From a virus, in IMG/VR virus record IMGVR_UViG_3300044613_002535, positions 1-23,597 of that record: a stretch of DNA of 23,597 nt; one strand, written 5' to 3'. Positions 22,801-23,597 of the stretch are shown here, piece by piece; position 1 is the stretch's first letter; each line of letters starts with the position of its first letter. Made by a program: the position numbers and the translations under genes. The notes below the pieces were generated by a model. It did not search any database, was not told the origin of the DNA, and saw nothing but the letters and a program-made list of their open reading frames with translations.

Positions 22801-23597
22801 GGCGCGCGGAAGGTCGCAGCTACCTTTACAGCGTCAACGTCATCGGCAGTGGAGAATCTGGCACCTACAAGGTGAAGAACCTTGGCAACGTCGAGGCCAA
22901 GGTCGGCGAGATGGTGCCCTTCGGTTGGGCGGTGTCGCAGAAGAATCATTTGCTGACCAAGGTGATTGATCTCAACTCGTTCCGCGCGGCAACCATGCGC
23001 GCCATCGACAACGAGCAGCTTGGCGAGTTTGGCAACGACCTGCGCGCCGTGGAGGCTAGCCTCAAGCAGATGCTGCGCAACTACCAAGACGGCAACCCCG
23101 GCGAGACCGGCTTGGGCGTGACCAAAAAGAACATCCTCAACGGACTTCTCGGCACCGGCACCGTGACGCAGCGGCAGAACAACCCTGCATGGTATACGCT
23201 CAACAACCAAGGCAGCGTCCGCACGTTCCGCTTCGACCGGCTCAACTATGCCGATCCCTACGGCACCGGCTACTTCCCGCACTACAACAAGATCAACATC
23301 AACGCGCTGCCCGATGACGCTGGCCGCATGTCGATGGATAGCTACCGCCAATTTGACGCCGACCGCAAGGTGGCTTGGATGAACAAGGAAGCGGCCAAGC
23401 GCGGATTCAGCAATGCGACCAACTGGCAAGGCGCCGACCCGCAGGGATTCCAAGCGGCAGACTCACAGTATCGACAAGAGTTCCCAACGGAGAGCATGCC
23501 CCAGCAGATTCCGCGGGAGGCTCAGGGGATGCCGGATGTTGCGGACGAGGTTCTCGCTGCAAACAAAACTGCGCGCGCTGCTGGTGCTGTAGGCTTT
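19827..23597 (+). CDS. Giant virion-type protein with HEIGH metallopeptidase motif (3' truncated)
   Basis: From ATG 19827 one frame stays open to the window edge: 1257 residues with no stop. The N-terminal 110 residues are Gln/Pro/Ala-rich and carry a heptapeptide twice (TLTAEQV at 5-11 and 54-60). Helical domains follow, with hydrophobic stretches near 144-166 and 505-546 (GALMTVGAGAGIVGGKV). Residues 650-655 read GHEIGH, a HExxH zinc site (H651, E652, H655). Downstream, RDEIAAETF (E778, E782) could supply the third ligand as in gluzincins. The rest is charged, with a beta-rich part near 960-1010. It looks like a large internal virion or polyvalent-type phage protein that is ejected with DNA. 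Protease activity and role are inferred; the C-terminus is outside the window. Confidence 0.7.
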   Translation, partial: MPPKTLTAEQVAEIDRQQQPTQPRPVNWQSVIPQKEDVLTARVNRAARQNAPATLTAEQVDTAEAQNSVAAETSFGRAMGARPDRSAGPLAPGPKKVLSAREVQQINHDRVSDISYLPTMDEWREDQKFKAERDDSVGRFVEAGKAIAGGLFQAAAATAYAPFDFVARGTKAYDEWVNSSAEGIRQAGISTAELWSWAGDVVNDSVRETERVNVIDNQLRQRLAAENKFTGNAQADAQIFAQARERAMASGAYGKTQEQEADDENTQYQRFIRDRSFQQQAANITETNIGALPDGRAEMGIDASKLNPGLVTTTALVADPLNFALPIGFGAVNKLRVLRRVASLTGTPLRGAGKAAGAMAQGSENIYSRIVEGVEDATGIGEAGQAAAVSAVSWKAAAAMATLKGSGRVLRNVERGLETGSILAREIGIGGVGVSRVEAAKKLRYAPIPERYRRAYDGFFTSPDSTLRRISETPGLSPIARRSAATLDKLGATQVFRATDDALSGALATAPIAVPLAAIAPEERRPEILGALMTVGAGAGIVGGKVRRMSEFDDALVAKMLADADISGGDAASLANALPHDKLVNMARMQSVIAAKADFIPLRAKDYALDTTVNEAMGLGTRGIHVDAQKGKRPRIYLNIDKIATGDVAGHEIGHAIFRSNILGGEIKQGMRGMVDVQYGMDGIAARGREYVNSQLTQEVRDGTTGIQLNVLTPDEVQRIAAAGGDEAAEQALKQEFIRERWAKDADWRKQAIDERTDMLNQERLAQGETAWDWARDEIAAETFSGLGKGLNLSGIRASGPLGRAVGAAQATMEAMGARFKGNGRLETPNQLFVENPLFDTPEMRKAAGNYVKTYDRYLVGLEKEGKVKQRGTPIAPTGKASDAARSPHTRTYANTKNGVTVVESDLFIERPDGTRVPKSQEMINTQEKARAATLKSINDRTKFAEREGDWGARKLSNGRVEVGGPTLPLQFDNFIQVPQWLRIKAREFEAGRAEGRSYLYSVNVIGSGESGTYKVKNLGNVEAKVGEMVPFGWAVSQKNHLLTKVIDLNSFRAATMRAIDNEQLGEFGNDLRAVEASLKQMLRNYQDGNPGETGLGVTKKNILNGLLGTGTVTQRQNNPAWYTLNNQGSVRTFRFDRLNYADPYGTGYFPHYNKININALPDDAGRMSMDSYRQFDADRKVAWMNKEAAKRGFSNATNWQGADPQGFQAADSQYRQEFPTESMPQQIPREAQGMPDVADEVLAANKTARAAGAVGF

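Noticed and set aside
1-23597. tRNA genes, CRISPR arrays, insertion sequences, integrase or attachment sites
   Set aside because: I looked for T-arm motifs, regularly spaced repeats, transposase motifs and recombinases and saw none that held up by eye. A tRNA or repeat scan would be needed to exclude them fully.

Overview
The window reads as about 23.6 kb of the late (packaging, head, lysis, tail and ejection) region of an uncultured tailed bacteriophage (Caudoviricetes). Every supported gene is on the + strand, genes are tightly packed with ATGA/TAATG overlaps, and base composition is G+C-rich. A large terminase, portal, acidic scaffold, SU10/DUF5309-type capsid protein, head-tail adaptor, tail nozzle and two S74-chaperone proteins are recognisable. 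No sheath, tube or tape-measure gene is seen, so a short-tailed (podovirus-like) particle is the best guess. The host cannot be named. A small lipoprotein in the lysis cassette suggests a diderm host. Many starts lack a Shine-Dalgarno sequence, which would fit a host that depends little on it.

Layout. 1-1263: small pre-packaging genes (tail end of a HExxH protein, a small membrane protein, a charged helical protein, a PD-(D/E)XK-like protein, a hypothetical). 1244-1355: structured DNA/RNA ahead of terL, with an 11-bp inverted repeat and then a hairpin between an SD-like tract and the GTG start. 1353-3525: terL, a four-cysteine zinc-ribbon-like protein and a small hypothetical. 3526-3886: the only large gene-free gap, with repeats and a structured leader. 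3887-6450: scaffold, major capsid and a decoration-like protein, the last two preceded by matching 31-nt spacers. 6464-6499: strong hairpin. 6508-8942: small conserved-type protein and portal. 8946-12062: fibre, adaptor and small structural proteins. 12083-13214: lysis cassette (TM protein, holin-like, lipoprotein, amidase). 13214-16690: nozzle-like protein, S74 tail fibre, small hypothetical. 16693-23597: four genes of internal-virion/ejection character, ending in a protein of at least 1257 residues that runs off the right edge and carries a HEIGH zinc-protease motif.

How they would work together: TerL pumps DNA through the portal into a head built from scaffold, capsid and decoration proteins. 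Adaptor, nozzle and fibres close and equip the tail. The Ala/Gly/Gln-rich proteins are probably packaged and ejected into the host. The holin, lipoprotein and amidase release progeny. The most unusual items are the S74 chaperone fused to an ejection-like protein, the giant metalloprotease-like protein, the paired capsid-gene spacers, the terL initiation hairpin, and the order terL-scaffold-capsid-portal with no visible terS. Functions come from reading motifs and gene order only; no database search was run.
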